From: Trichopria drosophilae
Taxonomy: Eukaryota; Arthropoda; Insecta; Hymenoptera; Diapriidae
DNA length: 64,000 nucleotides
Assembly: GCA_030407085.1 (NCBI GenBank)
Contig: CM059585.1
Span: 87,744,501-87,808,500, forward strand
Direction of reading: 5' to 3'
In this document: positions 12,291 to 23,753 of the stretch, in pieces
Numbering within the stretch: the first letter of the stretch is position 1
Layout of the letters: each line of letters opens with the position of its first letter
Translations under genes and position numbers: made by a program
Notes under the pieces: generated by a model
Seen by the model: only the letters and a program-made list of their open reading frames with translations
What the model was told of the DNA's origin: nothing
Database searches by the model: none

Positions 12291-13252
12291 ATGAACCCCG
12301 TAATGTCGTCAATTTTCAATGAGTTTTCTTTCATTTTTTGTTCATACAAGTACAAAAAAACAAATATTTACGTAATATCTGACATAAAATTTCATGCTCT
12401 TTCAGCATATGGCCATAGAATTTGTTTAAAGTCAATGCTTGAAAAGTTACAAACAATTTTTCGCAAAAAATGCCTTATTTTTTATCGAACAAAATTTTAG
12501 ACCGTAAATTTGTATAAGAAACTGGTGGTATACGCATCCGATTCCATATAGGAAAGTGTTTTCGAGGAATATATTTTAAAATGTACGTGGCACAATTTTG
12601 AAAATAAAGGTGAAAGTGTCCAAAATGAGACGATGAAATTTTTTCGGAATTTTTTGATAATTTTTTGCAATTTTGAAAAATTGAAATTTTTGTTCAGCAA
12701 CATTTTGGATACTTTCACCTTTATTTTCAAAATTGTACCACGTAAATTGTCCAATTGTAAGATTTTGAAAATTTGCAAAAATTATCAAAAATTTCATGAT
12801 ATTCTTTGGTCAATTCTAAAAACTTTTTGTTCACCAACATGTTTTCCAATAGTCTATCATTTTCAAATAAAAAATTCCTAAACTTTTTGACGATTTTTTC
12901 ATGTCTGAGTCGCCATTTTGGGTACCTTTAGTTTCAAAATTGTACCACGTACATTTTAAAATATAGACCTTGAAAACACTTTCCTTTGCGGAATCGGATG
13001 CGTATAATACCGGTTTCTTATACAAATTTTCGATCTAAAATTTTTTCAGTAAAAAATAACGCATATTTTTGCGTAAACTTGTTTATAACTTTTAAAGCAT
13101 TCACTTTAGACAAATTCCGTGGTCATATTCTGAAAGAGCATGAAATTTTACGTTGGATATGGTGTATCGATATTTTTTTTGGCACTTGTAGTATGAAAAA
13201 AAAGGAAGAAAATTCATTGAAAATTGACGATATTTGATACTTAATGGGTTAA
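12291..13252. mobile_element. TTAA-family foldback element with ~315-bp inverted arms
   Basis: The arms, about 12291-12605 and 12935-13252, are reverse complements at roughly 80% by eye. Shared blocks include TCGTCAATTTTCAATGA, AAAATTTCATGCTCTTTCAG, TACGCATCCGATTCC and AAAATGTACGTGG. The right end is CTTAATGGG followed by TTAA; the left end (GAACCCCGTAATG) is degenerate and its TTAA is lost. The interior contains a second, smaller inverted pair around 12600-12740. There is no transposase. The ORFs on both strands here mirror each other because the DNA is palindromic, and they are not genes. Confidence 0.7.
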
Positions 13253-14108
13253 AAGAAATGCATTTATAATGTTTTAGGATTCTTAAAAAAATAAATCAAA
13301 CTATTATATTACAGTTCAACAAAGTGCTTTTCTTTTAGGTTTCACATTTGTGAAGAACTAACATTTTAAAACAATGACCTTAAGCTTACCCATTTTTTAT
13401 TTATTCAAAGTTTCGGTTTGCCCCGTCTGCTGTATAATCTAAATAAAAAATAAATAAATAGAAAAATATACAAAAGTTTTGAAATACATATGCTAAAAAA
13501 TGTATTTGGTGTATGCAATTTTGTTAGTAAACTTGCAAATAGTAAAAAGAACTACCTTTTTAGCTCGATAAATCCTGTTGATGTAATTAATTTTACTATT
13601 TATATTTAGCCAAGTATTTTATTATTATTAAGTGTGGCATCAATTTTGAACTATGTAAAGCAGTTGATAAGCAGTAAAAAATATACTTGTACATAACGAA
13701 AATTATCCTGTACAAGTGAAACAACAACAAAAACTTTACGTTTTTGTTTTTGATTTAGTATTCAACTAGTAATATAATTTTTTTATTTTACAATAGAAAT
13801 GCAAAACAGGATCTGATTACGTTGTAATTAGACGATTTACAAAAGTAATTTGCTAATCTGCTTGCTAATTTAATGCAGTTTAAACCCTAACAAAAATAGA
13901 CAAGTATTTCTTAAAAAATAGTTCTATGTTTATTGACTCTATCACCTAAACCGTAAAGTTGGAGATTATAGTAATAACTGCATTTTGTCAAAAAGAATGA
14001 TTGGAAAACAATTATTACTGATTTTTAAACATGTTTTTTTATTAAACTAATAGTGAATCCTTTAAGACATAATTTTATGTTCATTATATTTATAACATCA
14101 GATGGTAC

Positions 14109-15323
14109 TATAATTGAGCACCTGGATGCTAAAACCGGGCGCGCTCTGAAGGGGAAAAGTCCGGGCGCGTGAGACAAATCGGCCGAATTTATTCAATGAA
14201 TTCCGTTGACTTCAACTCGCGATGTTTCGGAGAAAAATGCATTAAAAAATCTGAAATTTTCAGAGTATATTCACAATGCATTACCGAAACTGGTAGACAA
14301 ATATAAAGTAATAAAATGTTAACCAAATTGTTAATAATAATTTATAAAGTTTACGTTAATATTTAATGCGAAAAAGTGTGTTAATGGACAAAAAGTGTCT
14401 AGGGAAGTTTAGAGTTGAATAAACTTCCAGTGAGACATTTGTTCCTTAGTGTTTCAGGAAGTTTTCTGGAAAATTTCAGACCAATCGGTTGTAAATTGGT
14501 TAAAATACAGATTATTTAATAAAGCGCACGGCGCCGTCAACGGCTGGTTTCCGTCAGCTAAATTACATAGCGGCTCCTCCTTACCCCTTCTACTTCCTCA
14601 GAGATAATTTTATGAATATTTTTATTTTATTTCATTACCACTTTAATGATAAATCATATTAATAATATCTAACAAAATTTAACTTGTAAAATGTGTTTAT
14701 ATAAAAAGTAAAATAATGAATTTTTTCATTTTATGTAACGTTTTTAGTACTTCCATTTTTTAAATACTATTAATATGATTTATTATTGATGTGGTGATGA
14801 AATAAAACAAATATATTCATAAAATTAACTCTGAGAAAATAGAAGGGGTAAGGAGGAGCCGCTATGTAATTTAGTTGGCGGAAACCAGCCGTTGACGGCG
14901 CCGTGCGCTTTATTAAATAATCTGTATTTTAACCAATTTACAACCGATTGGTCTGAAATTTTCTACAGAACTTCTTGAAACACTAAGGAACAAATATCTC
15001 ACTGGAAGTTTATTCAACTCTATACTTCCCTAGACACTTTTTGTCCATTAACACACTTTTTCGCATTAAATATTAACGTAAACTTTATAAATTATTATTA
15101 ACAATTTGGTTAACATTTTATTACTTTATATTTGTCTACCAGTTTCGGTAATGCATTGTAAATATACCCTGAAAATTTCAGATTTTTTAATGCATTTTTC
15201 TCCGAAACATCGCGAGTTGAAGTCAACGGAATTCATTGAATAAATTCGGCCGATTTGTCTCACGCGCCCGGACTTTTCCCCTTCAGAGCGCGCCCGGTTT
15301 TAGCATCCAGGTGCTCAATTATA
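14109..15323. mobile_element. 1.2-kb foldback element with ~565-bp inverted arms
   Basis: The arms run from about 14109 to 14672 and from about 14758 to 15323, separated by some 85 bases. They are nearly identical at the outer ends (ATTGAGCACCTGGATGCT, GGGCGCGCTCTGAAGGGG, CGGCGCCGTCAACGGCTGG and their complements) and drift slightly towards the centre. Both ends are flanked by TATA (14109-14112 and 15320-15323); this could be a TATA or TA duplication. No coding region is present. It lies in sense orientation inside a shep intron, so the pre-mRNA should be able to form a very long hairpin there. Confidence 0.85.
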
Positions 15324-15619
15324 CAAACTTTGTTATGTCAAGTAACAATGTAGCCACTTTTTGTTCTCTGCAAATCAGTAAAAATGAAAACACTTTGGTT
15401 TTACATTTTGTTTGACAATAATGTTTTATTTAGAAAGTTCTACCAACATTTAAAACAATAAATTTAGGCGTTTATAACAATTTTTATTACCTATGACCTT
15501 ACATATAACTTAAATATAGGAAAACAAAGAAAAGAAATAAATATTATTATATAATGATTACTATTAATACACATTTTATGTTACCATTACAAACTATTAA
15601 TCGAATTTTTCTTTTACAG

Positions 15620-15678
15620 ATACGGAACTATAACTTCTACGAAGGCTATTCTGGATAAAAATACAAATAAATGTAAAG
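15620..15678 (+). CDS. shep: shep exon: middle of RRM1
   Basis: This is a 59-base exon between CTTTTACAG and AAAG|GTACTT. It completes Gln202 and encodes YGTITSTKAILDKNTNKCK (203-221), plus the first base of Gly222. This is strands beta-2 and beta-3 of RRM1, directly before the RNP1 octamer, which is split across the next intron. Joining it to 18390 restores K-GYGFVDF exactly, which confirms both splice sites and the phase (1). Confidence 0.92.
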
Positions 15679-18389
15679 GTACTTAATTAAAATTTACTTT
15701 TAAACTAGTCGTAAATGAGTAACTCGAATGAATCATAGTAGAAAATTATCGTAATAAGGATTTACTAAACAAAATATTAGATTAATAATTAAATTGGAGT
15801 CCTAGTCACTGGCATAGGGACATTCTCGTCAGATGTATTGTTGCAATAATAAAATATTTTTCCTGAACAAAAAAGTATCTTTTCAATTTCAAAAAAGTTT
15901 TTCAATTTAACGAGAATACATGACATTTTTATGATATTAATAATTCATTAAAGTGTTTTACGCCTTTAACATATTTAAACAAACGAAGCTAGTTATTTTT
16001 AACTATATATTTCTTAAAATTAAACGTATTCATGCAACTACAAAAAATTGTGTTTCACTGATAATATTCGAGATCAAAAACTTCAAAATAACTGTAACAT
16101 TAAATAATACAAAATGGTACATTTGAAAAATATTGATTTAAATTAATTTTTATACATTTGCAAATTTATGTATAAATAATTATTTATTAGACCATTTACA
16201 ATCTAATATTGAATAATAAATTTACTTAAGAAACATGTCTGAATAGTTAATAAACAATGAAAAATTGATATAACAAAAATTTACTAAAATAGTAAAAAAA
16301 CATATTTATACTGTATTCTTTTAATGATAGCTATTTTTTTTTGTTAGAGCAGTGAATATAGTTTGCAAATAACAACAGAGTTATTACAAAAAAAAAACTA
16401 AAGCAAGAAGTAATAAATTGTCACAAATTAACAGTTTGTTACAAATCTAAGGAAAATAAAAAAGAAGATTTAGATATACATTTCCATGAATTCACGAAGA
16501 AAACATTTTTAAAAATTAATTACAAAGAGTGACGGTTTGTAAAAAAATCTTGAATATTTTTGAATCTGTACTTAACTTCCATTTTCTTTTTTCATTTTGC
16601 TTAGTCTTTTTAGTTATAGACTGGTTGTCAAGTTTAGTCGTTATTGATGTTTATTGCGAAAAAAAACTGACGTAAAAGAAATATATAATCTTTCTTTAAA
16701 ATGTAATTTACTTTTTGTTCACGTTTTAAAACAAAAATTTTTCTGTCAAAACTAATTATTATAGCCTTATTATTATTATTTAAAAAGGTAAAAATTCAAT
16801 ATTCAGGTTCAATGCGTTATTATATTTACAATAAATATTAAAGAAATGTTGACTTCGTTCAGTGAAAAATAATAAAAATTTCGGTTTTTAGAAAAATAAT
16901 CATGTTTATAAAGAACTTCTCTGACAATACAAATTCCAATTTTCTGCAACTATTTGTTGAGATATAACAAATAACCGTTTCAGATAAATGTCAAACTTGA
17001 TGTCGAGAATTTGTGTTCAGCATAGTTGCCAAATCTGACTAGAATGATCTTGTGTTCTTGTGGATCTCTCTATAAATAGTAAAGATCGCGCTTTTATATG
17101 CATTGTGCTACTCAAAAGCAATCTGCTACCATGAGCAACAAAATAAATTTTCCAACTTTTCTTACCCATCCAGGGTCCCTCATCAGAGGATATGCAATTT
17201 CAAAATCGAAAAATGACGTCCCACAATTTATAAATTAAGTACATCCTTTATGAAAAAGACATCGAGGACCAAACAGACAAATTTTCATGAAAGTTTTCAA
17301 AGTCTGTTTGCCATATATTTCCGGGTTTGAAAAAATAACTAGATCAATCAGTTCTGACGTCAAATTTATCGAACTTTACGAACCTGCGATTAAAATTGAA
17401 GGAAAATTGCGAATCCAAATCGCTGCGTTCGATTATTTGAAAAAAAATGTCGTTTTTTTTACTAACATTTTATATTCAGCACGATTTTCGCAATCAAATC
17501 GGATAAAGAGATCTCGGTAAAGTGAATAAAGAGTCCATGTACCTTAAACTTCAAAATGTACGTACTAAAATTTTTAATTTCACGATATCTTCATTTTTAC
17601 TTCAAGCCGCCATATTGGATATAGATATCGTGAAATTAAAAATTCTAGCACGTACATTTTGATGATTAAGGTACGTGAACGCTTTTTCTTCACTTTACTC
17701 TGATCTCAATTGCAATTTCAATGCAAAAATATTGAAGGAAGAAAATATAGTTAAAAAACCGCCCTTTTTTGTAATTAATCGAGAGCAGCGAATTGAATTT
17801 GTAATATTTGTAAATTGATCACATATTCGTAAAGTTCCATCAAATTCACTTCAAAAATAAGTGGTCTAGAATTTTTTCATTCTCGGAAATAAAAAACTGA
17901 CGTTGAAAACTTCTATGAAAAAGTGTCCGTTTGGTCCTTAATGGGTTAATGTGTACTGTAATACATATTATATACTTAATTTCGGCAATGAAAGCAAGAT
18001 AATAAATCTATACGAACTTGTAATGTCCCATAATGAAGAATTTCATAGGAAATAAAATATTAAACTTTTATATTACCCCCCGTATTAGGCTGCAGCCTTC
18101 TTTTTCGTAGCACATTGTCGGTTAGAATGCTCTTAATACGCATAATTATATAAGTACCATTTTTATTATAAACAGTATTTTGTTTCCTTTATCGGCTTAG
18201 CCATTTCTCTTAGAGATTTAAATTTGATCTTGAAATTTATTTACGTTAAATATAATAATTATATGCGTTTTAAAAAAAATGGTACTTATAGAAAAAAGAA
18301 AATATTCGTGCAAATGTTTTGTTGGTGATGCCTAGGTTAACGTGGATTTTTAAAGATTATTGAAGTCGAGCGACCTTTCTTTGTTGCAG
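15679..18389 (+). other. shep intron splitting RNP1 of RRM1
   Basis: The intron is 2.7 kb, GTACTT to TTTGTTGCAG. It is AT-rich and holds the TTAA-family foldback at about 17265-17949. Nothing else is recognisable. Confidence 0.75.
17265..17949. mobile_element. TTAA-family foldback element
   Basis: The right end reads AAAAAGTGTCCGTTTGGTCC then TTAATGGG and TTAA (17946-17949). The left side starts GAGGACCAAACAGACAAATT and is the degenerate complement of it, but the outermost TTAACCC is missing. The centre is an inverted pair around 17540-17680 (ATTTTTAATTTCACGATATC and GATATCGTGAAATTAAAAAT). It belongs to the same subfamily as the element at 22690-23753. The 77-codon ORF at 17287 is palindromic repeat sequence, not a gene. 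Confidence 0.65.
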
Positions 18390-18481
18390 GTTATGGCTTT
18401 GTAGACTTTGAGTCACCGGCGGCGGCAGAGGGTGCCGTCAAAGCCCTGGTCGCCAAGGGTATTCAAGCGCAGATGGCGAAA
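18390..18481 (+). CDS. shep: shep exon: RNP1 and end of RRM1, with alternative donor
   Basis: This exon opens with the last two bases of Gly222 and encodes YGFVDF (RNP1 core) followed by [24 protein letters not shown] (to residue 252), the last helix and strand of RRM1 and the short inter-RRM linker. The donor is AAA|GTGGGT at 18482, phase 0. An alternative donor lies 33 bases downstream, AGT|GTACGT at 18515, also phase 0. Its use would add [11 protein letters not shown] between RRM1 and RRM2. Both forms join in frame to [11 protein letters not shown] of the next exon. I recall a comparable VGIW insertion in some Drosophila Shep isoforms. Confidence 0.92.
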
Positions 18482-18564
18482 GTGGGTATCTGGTTGATCC
18501 GTAGACTGGCCAGTGTACGTTGGTTGTGCATGCAAGTACAGTAATACCAGAGTAACAGTAAAAC

Positions 18565-18720
18565 CTCTTCTTTCTCTTTTCATTCTCTCTCTATCTCTCT
18601 CTCTCTCTTACTTTCTTCTCACTCTTCGTCTCTGTCTTTGTCTCTTTTCAATCTGTCTTTTTCTTTTCCTCGTCCTAATTTATTTACTTCTTCCTCCCTC
18701 TCTTTTATAAAAACCAGTCG
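18565..18720 (+). repeat. Pyrimidine-rich (CT)n tract
   Basis: About 150 bases are almost entirely C and T, including uninterrupted CTCTCT runs at 18585-18608. They start some 50 bases after the second of two competing splice donors. Such tracts bind polypyrimidine-tract and related splicing factors, so a role in donor choice is possible, but it may simply be a microsatellite. Confidence 0.6.
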
Positions 18721-19894
18721 CAAATGAGTCGATTGCGTCGTTGACAACATTCAAAATCGTTTGTTCGAAATATTACATATTTTTCTTGTACTGTAATGAT
18801 CCATGGTTCATGGAATTTTCACAATTGCCAATTCAGATATTTAATAATTGTGTAATTGTACGTATGAAGTTGAAAATAAGGTTGATTTTCGCTTGTAAAT
18901 TAAAGATGGTGGATAATAAGAAGATATTTTAGTAAAATGAAGAAAAGTAGATATTTCGATTGTTTTTTTGTTGTTGTCTACGGTGGTGTTAATCTTTCTT
19001 ACAGACGAAGTGTGTTCAAGGCGTTAATTCGACGATGCACTCGATTTTTAATACATTAACGTCAAAATATGCTAGATTATTTAGTTTTGGATCAATTATT
19101 ATATTGTTATGAAAGTATTTCTTAAATAAATTTATACTGCAGTGCTAGTTGAGAAAAGTGAGTCGGCATTAAACACTAATTGATTATAGTTAATATAAAT
19201 ATGACTTCACAACAGGAAATATTATTGTAATTGGTTATAGTTCATGCAAGTAACTTGTAATGAAGCTCCATGAAGGAGATAACTGTTTATAAGATTATTA
19301 GAAAGTGATACAAAATTGATTGTAGAATAAGTTTATAAAAACTGATGAAATGAAACAGAGAAAACAAATGTTATAACGAAAATCAAGGAAAGAATATAAA
19401 AAATGTTCTTTTGTTATTATCACATTAAAATTTGGACTTTCATGAACAAATCAACTTTTGAAAGTAATAAAAACTGCCAAATTTTTTTCACGACAACTGA
19501 TCATAAAAGAAAAGTAAAGAAAGCGAAAAAAGTCAAGAAATACAAAAACACTGGTGCGATATTGAGTGATAAATTGATGTATATATTAAGGTATGAATAA
19601 CCTGAAAAAGATATAGAAAACGAATAGTAACAAATATTACGATAAAAGATAAATTGTAAACATAAACAATATAAAAAAATGAAAATATTTGAAAAAAATA
19701 AACAAAAATAAAATCAGCATCGTAAAATGCAACTTTCTCCTGTATTATCACAAAAACGTACAAAAACGCACAAAAATCATCCAAATCCAAAAGAATTGAG
19801 ATGAAAAAACATTGAAAAAGTGAAAGGTCAAATAACTTGACATCTCCAGATATTAATATTCTGTTAAATAGTAACAAAATAATAAAAATTGCAG

Positions 19895-20335
19895 TTTTAG
19901 ATATCCTAAAATTAAAAATTCGAGCACGTACATTTTTAAGGTTAAGGTCCCTGGAGGCTTTTGCTTCACTTTATCGAGATCTCATTACGTAATTTCAATG
20001 TAAAAATCTTGCTGGAAGAAAAATTTTAGTAAAAAAAAGACTTTTTTTTTTTAAATAATCGAACGCAACTATTTGGATTTGCATTTTTCTTAAATTTTAA
20101 TCGCAAATTTGTAATGTTCGTTAAACAAGTTCTTAAAATTGAACAAAATTCAGATCCAAATAGCTGCGTTCACTTTTTTGAAAAAAAGTCTTTTTTTTAC
20201 TAAAATTTGATTTTCAGCAAGATTTTTGCATTGAAATCGGACCGAGATTTTGGCAAAGTGAATAAAAAGCGTTAATGGACCTTAAACTTCGAAATGTACG
20301 TACAAAAATTGTTAATTTCACTATATCCATACAGT
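19895..20335. mobile_element. Palindromic core remnant of TTAA-family element
   Basis: Inverted copies of ATTAAAAATTCGAGCACGTACATTTT..AAGGT (about 19910-19955) and its complement (about 20280-20325) enclose a second inverted set (the 'ttttcagcaagatttttgcattgaaat' type). This matches the inner part of the elements at 17265 and 22690, but both terminal regions are missing. Confidence 0.5.
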
Positions 20336-22444
20336 CGAACTGAAAACAAAAATGCGAAAAATGTTCAAAACAAAAACAGAAGAAATACGAAAAAATAACA
20401 GCATATTTTGACGTTAATGGTTTTCAACTTCCTCCTATTTCCTATCCCAACACCGCACAAGAAGAATATTCTAGAAAACCATTATCATACTCCGGATATA
20501 GAATGTTGTGAACATTCTTTAGGACAGTGATAAGATTTTCTAAATTATTCCTACATTGCACATCCCGCAATTAAAACGAGAAAGAAACTTCCAAAAAAAT
20601 ATATATCAATTATTTTTCTAGATCATAACTTTCGCGAAATTTTGATATCGTCATTTCGTTTACCCCCGGGTAACGCATCACGAAATCACGAATAGCGTTC
20701 ATATTTATCGTTCCTTAGTACGAGGTTGACCAATCAAACTGATTGGACGGGATATAAATTTCAAAAAAAAGTCCTTGAACATTTTTTCCGTTGACGATCC
20801 GCCTCCACCGATGTACCTCATTTTTTTCTCGTCTAAAAAAAAATAAAGAAAACGCTATAATCTGAGACTCTGACGCTATCTCTCATGCTGTCTTACACAT
20901 CTATCAACCTGTCGATGCTTGCTGCTATACCTCGGCCACGAGTCGCTGATACTGCTATGTCAACACGTTTCAGTCATGATTGAACATTGCATTCATTTCA
21001 GCACTAATTCGAGCCTCCAGCGATTATTAACCGTCATTTCTTGGCTGAATATCATTGCCGTTTTTTCAAAAGTTCGCTTCTCTTTTTTATACTACTCTGG
21101 ATTACCTTTCTTCGAGCCGTTCGAATTGTGCCTTAATTTTAGTGTATAATATCTTTTTGTTGGTATTTGTTTCTAAGTTAATGCATAACAAAGGACTAGC
21201 GTAATTGCAAAGCAAAAGTCAGGCCACATTGAAGTATGGCAGCAGAGACACGAAAGAAATTCGGTAGTGTTTTCGGATATTTGTTGAGCACGTTTGAAGG
21301 AACGTCAACCCGCGAAAATTTAGTTCAACCATGACGATAGCAACTGTACCGTCAGACATTCTTTACAATTATTACTCGTTTCCTTCTCCACTGTATATTC
21401 GTTAGTCGAAGTTTTTTTAGTAGTCCTTTTTTTGTAAATACGTATTATTTATTTAACGTCTTTCGTTCCTATAGTTACGTCATTATGTTCAATTGTTTAC
21501 TTCATTTTTTTGTTTGTCTTTTAGTAACAGTATAGTTTCCTTGTCTGAGAATATTATGATTTGTTGATATCCTTTTCGAAAAAGTATCGTTTGTAAATAA
21601 TCGAGAGAAAAGACATTTGGATAACGATTTATTTAAGGCGGTTCAATCGAGTCTGGTGACGTACCTAGGAGTATTCCAACTCGATGTATGGGTGCGTGTC
21701 AAAATAACAAAACGCTTACTCGATGCTATTCCAATTATCCGACAGTTTATTCAACTATTAAATCATAGGACGAGTCGTGTAAAACATCTAGAATAACGAC
21801 AATGAATCAAACTGACAAGTTTGATTACGTTCAAAATTTGTGAAAATAACGCATTTTATCGGTTGTCAACAAAGAACGACAGATTTTAGCACAGACACGT
21901 GAAGAAACGGCAGATACGAACCTTTGACAATAACATTTAGAATATACGAATAATAACATTGAATTCCTTGTAAATCCTAAATAACAAATTAGTAATTGTA
22001 GTCAATCTAACGACATATTTCATTTGTTTGCAATGACATGAAATCAAAACTCTTTCGAAATAACAAATTTTTACATGATTGACGTTCCATGGTGAAATAA
22101 CAATAAATATAACGATGTATTTTGAAGGTTGGAAAAGAATATTGTACACAATTGTGAACCTTCATCAATAACTTTGGAAATAACGACATTAACAATGTGC
22201 TAGATAGATGACATTGAAACTCTTTCAAAATAACAAATTGTTACACTACAGACATTTCATGACAAAAGAAAAAACAACGTATTTTATCGGTTGACGATGA
22301 ATAACGAAACGTTACTGCGAAAACATTACATATAACGACAGGTCATAACATTTAGGGTATCAGAATAACAATTATCAACGATCAAAATAACGACATTGTA
22401 AACATGGAAAATAATAAGACAACATCTCCCTAATTGACAATTTT

Positions 22445-22680
22445 TTTAATATTGTCAAACCCCGCCATTTTGGGTATAGATATAGTGAAATTAAAAATTT
22501 TGGTACGTACATTTTTAAGTTTAAGGTCCATGGATACTTTTTATTCACTTTGCCAGGATCTCTGTCTGATTTCAATGCAAACATCTTTTTATAGATCTCA
22601 TCAAATTTTAGTTAAAAAAAGACTTTTTTCAAATAAGAGAACGCAGCGATTTTGATTTGCATTTTGTTCAATTTTAAGGA
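22445..22680. mobile_element. Truncated copy of TTAA-family element (half element)
   Basis: The sequence from the 'ccgccattttgggtatagatatagtgaaatt' phrase through 'ggtacgtacattttt', 'aaggtccatgga' and 'ttcactttgccagga' is a near copy of 23425-23640 in the neighbouring complete element. It ends without terminal repeats, immediately before that element's left end. Confidence 0.55.
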
Positions 22681-22689
22681 CTTGTTTAA

Positions 22690-23753
22690 CCCATTAAGGA
22701 CCAAACGAACACTTTTTCATGGAAATTTTCAACGTCTGCTTGTCATATATTTCCATATATATATGAAAAAAATGTTAGACCACTCATTTCTGACGTGAAA
22801 TTGATCGAACATTGCGAAGTTGAGATTAAAATTCAAGAAAAATGTAAATCCAAATCGTTGCGTTCGATTATTTAAAAAGTAGTTGGTTTTTTTTTTACTA
22901 AAATTTTTCGTCCCGCAAGATTTTTGTATTGAAATTGCGTAATGAGATACCGGTAAAGTTAAGAAAAAGCCATCCGGACCTTAAACTTCAAAATGCACGT
23001 GCTAGAATTTTTAATTTCACGATATCTATATCCAATATGGCGACTGGAATAAAAGTGTTGACAATATTTCGTTTTTTCCAAAAATGTCGATTCCAAAACA
23101 AGATTTTCTCGTATAACTTGTTATCTGAAGTCATGCAATATCTTTGATCACATATTTATTATTCAACGTTATAAATTCAAAGTAGAGCAACCCAAAATTC
23201 ATGAACGACGGTCCAAAAGCCCTTATATACAAATTTGTATCGCAATTGAAAAGAAATTAACATTTTTGTCCGCCGTTTTGGGTTCGTCATTTTGAATGTA
23301 TAACGTTGATTCATTTCATTATCAGGGATGTAATTTTACCTCTAGGTTTCAGTTCATTCATGAAAATCTTGTTTTGGGATCATTATTTTCTGAAATAACG
23401 AAATAATTCCAACATTTTACAGCAAACCACCATAATGGATATAGATAAAGTAAAATTAAAAATTTTGGTACGTACATTTTGAAGTTTAAGGTCCATGGAC
23501 GCTTTTTATTTACTTTGCCAGAATCTTTGTTCGATTTAAATGCAAAAATCTTGCTGAAAATAAAATTTTAGTTAAAAAAATTCGACTTTTTTTTAAACAA
23601 TCGAATGCAGCGAGTTGGATTTGCATTTGTCTTCAATTTTAATCATAGATGCGTAAAGTTGAATAAATTTCACGTCAGAAATGAGTGTTTAAAATTTTTG
23701 AAATACCAGAAATGAAACTTCCATGAAAAAATGTCCGTGTGGTTCTTAATGGG
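22690..23753. mobile_element. Complete non-autonomous TTAA element (piggyBac-type MITE)
   Basis: The left end is TTAA (22686-22689) then CCCATTAAGGACCAAACGAA; the right end is TGTGGTTCTTAATGGG then TTAA (23754-23757). The TTAA flanks and CCC/GGG ends are the signature of piggyBac-type elements. Inside are an inverted arm pair (around 22980-23045 and 23425-23500) and no transposase frame. Other copies of the same subfamily lie at 17265-17949 and, truncated, at 30855. Confidence 0.75.

Larger units (their letters stand above)
11585..15619 (+). other. shep intron within RRM1, carrying two long foldbacks
   Basis: This intron of about 4.0 kb (GTAAGT at 11585; CTTTTACAG ending 15619) interrupts RRM1. 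It contains the foldback elements at 12291-13252 and 14109-15323, described separately. The rest is AT-rich and featureless. Confidence 0.8.

Noticed and set aside
12291..13252. Several ORFs of 64-93 codons on both strands
   Set aside because: They lie in the arms of a palindromic transposon, so each strand mirrors the other; no protein features.
17162..17195. CTGATGA on the minus strand near 17181 as a third hammerhead
   Set aside because: No GAAAC/GTC segment follows at the right distance and no helix II can form.
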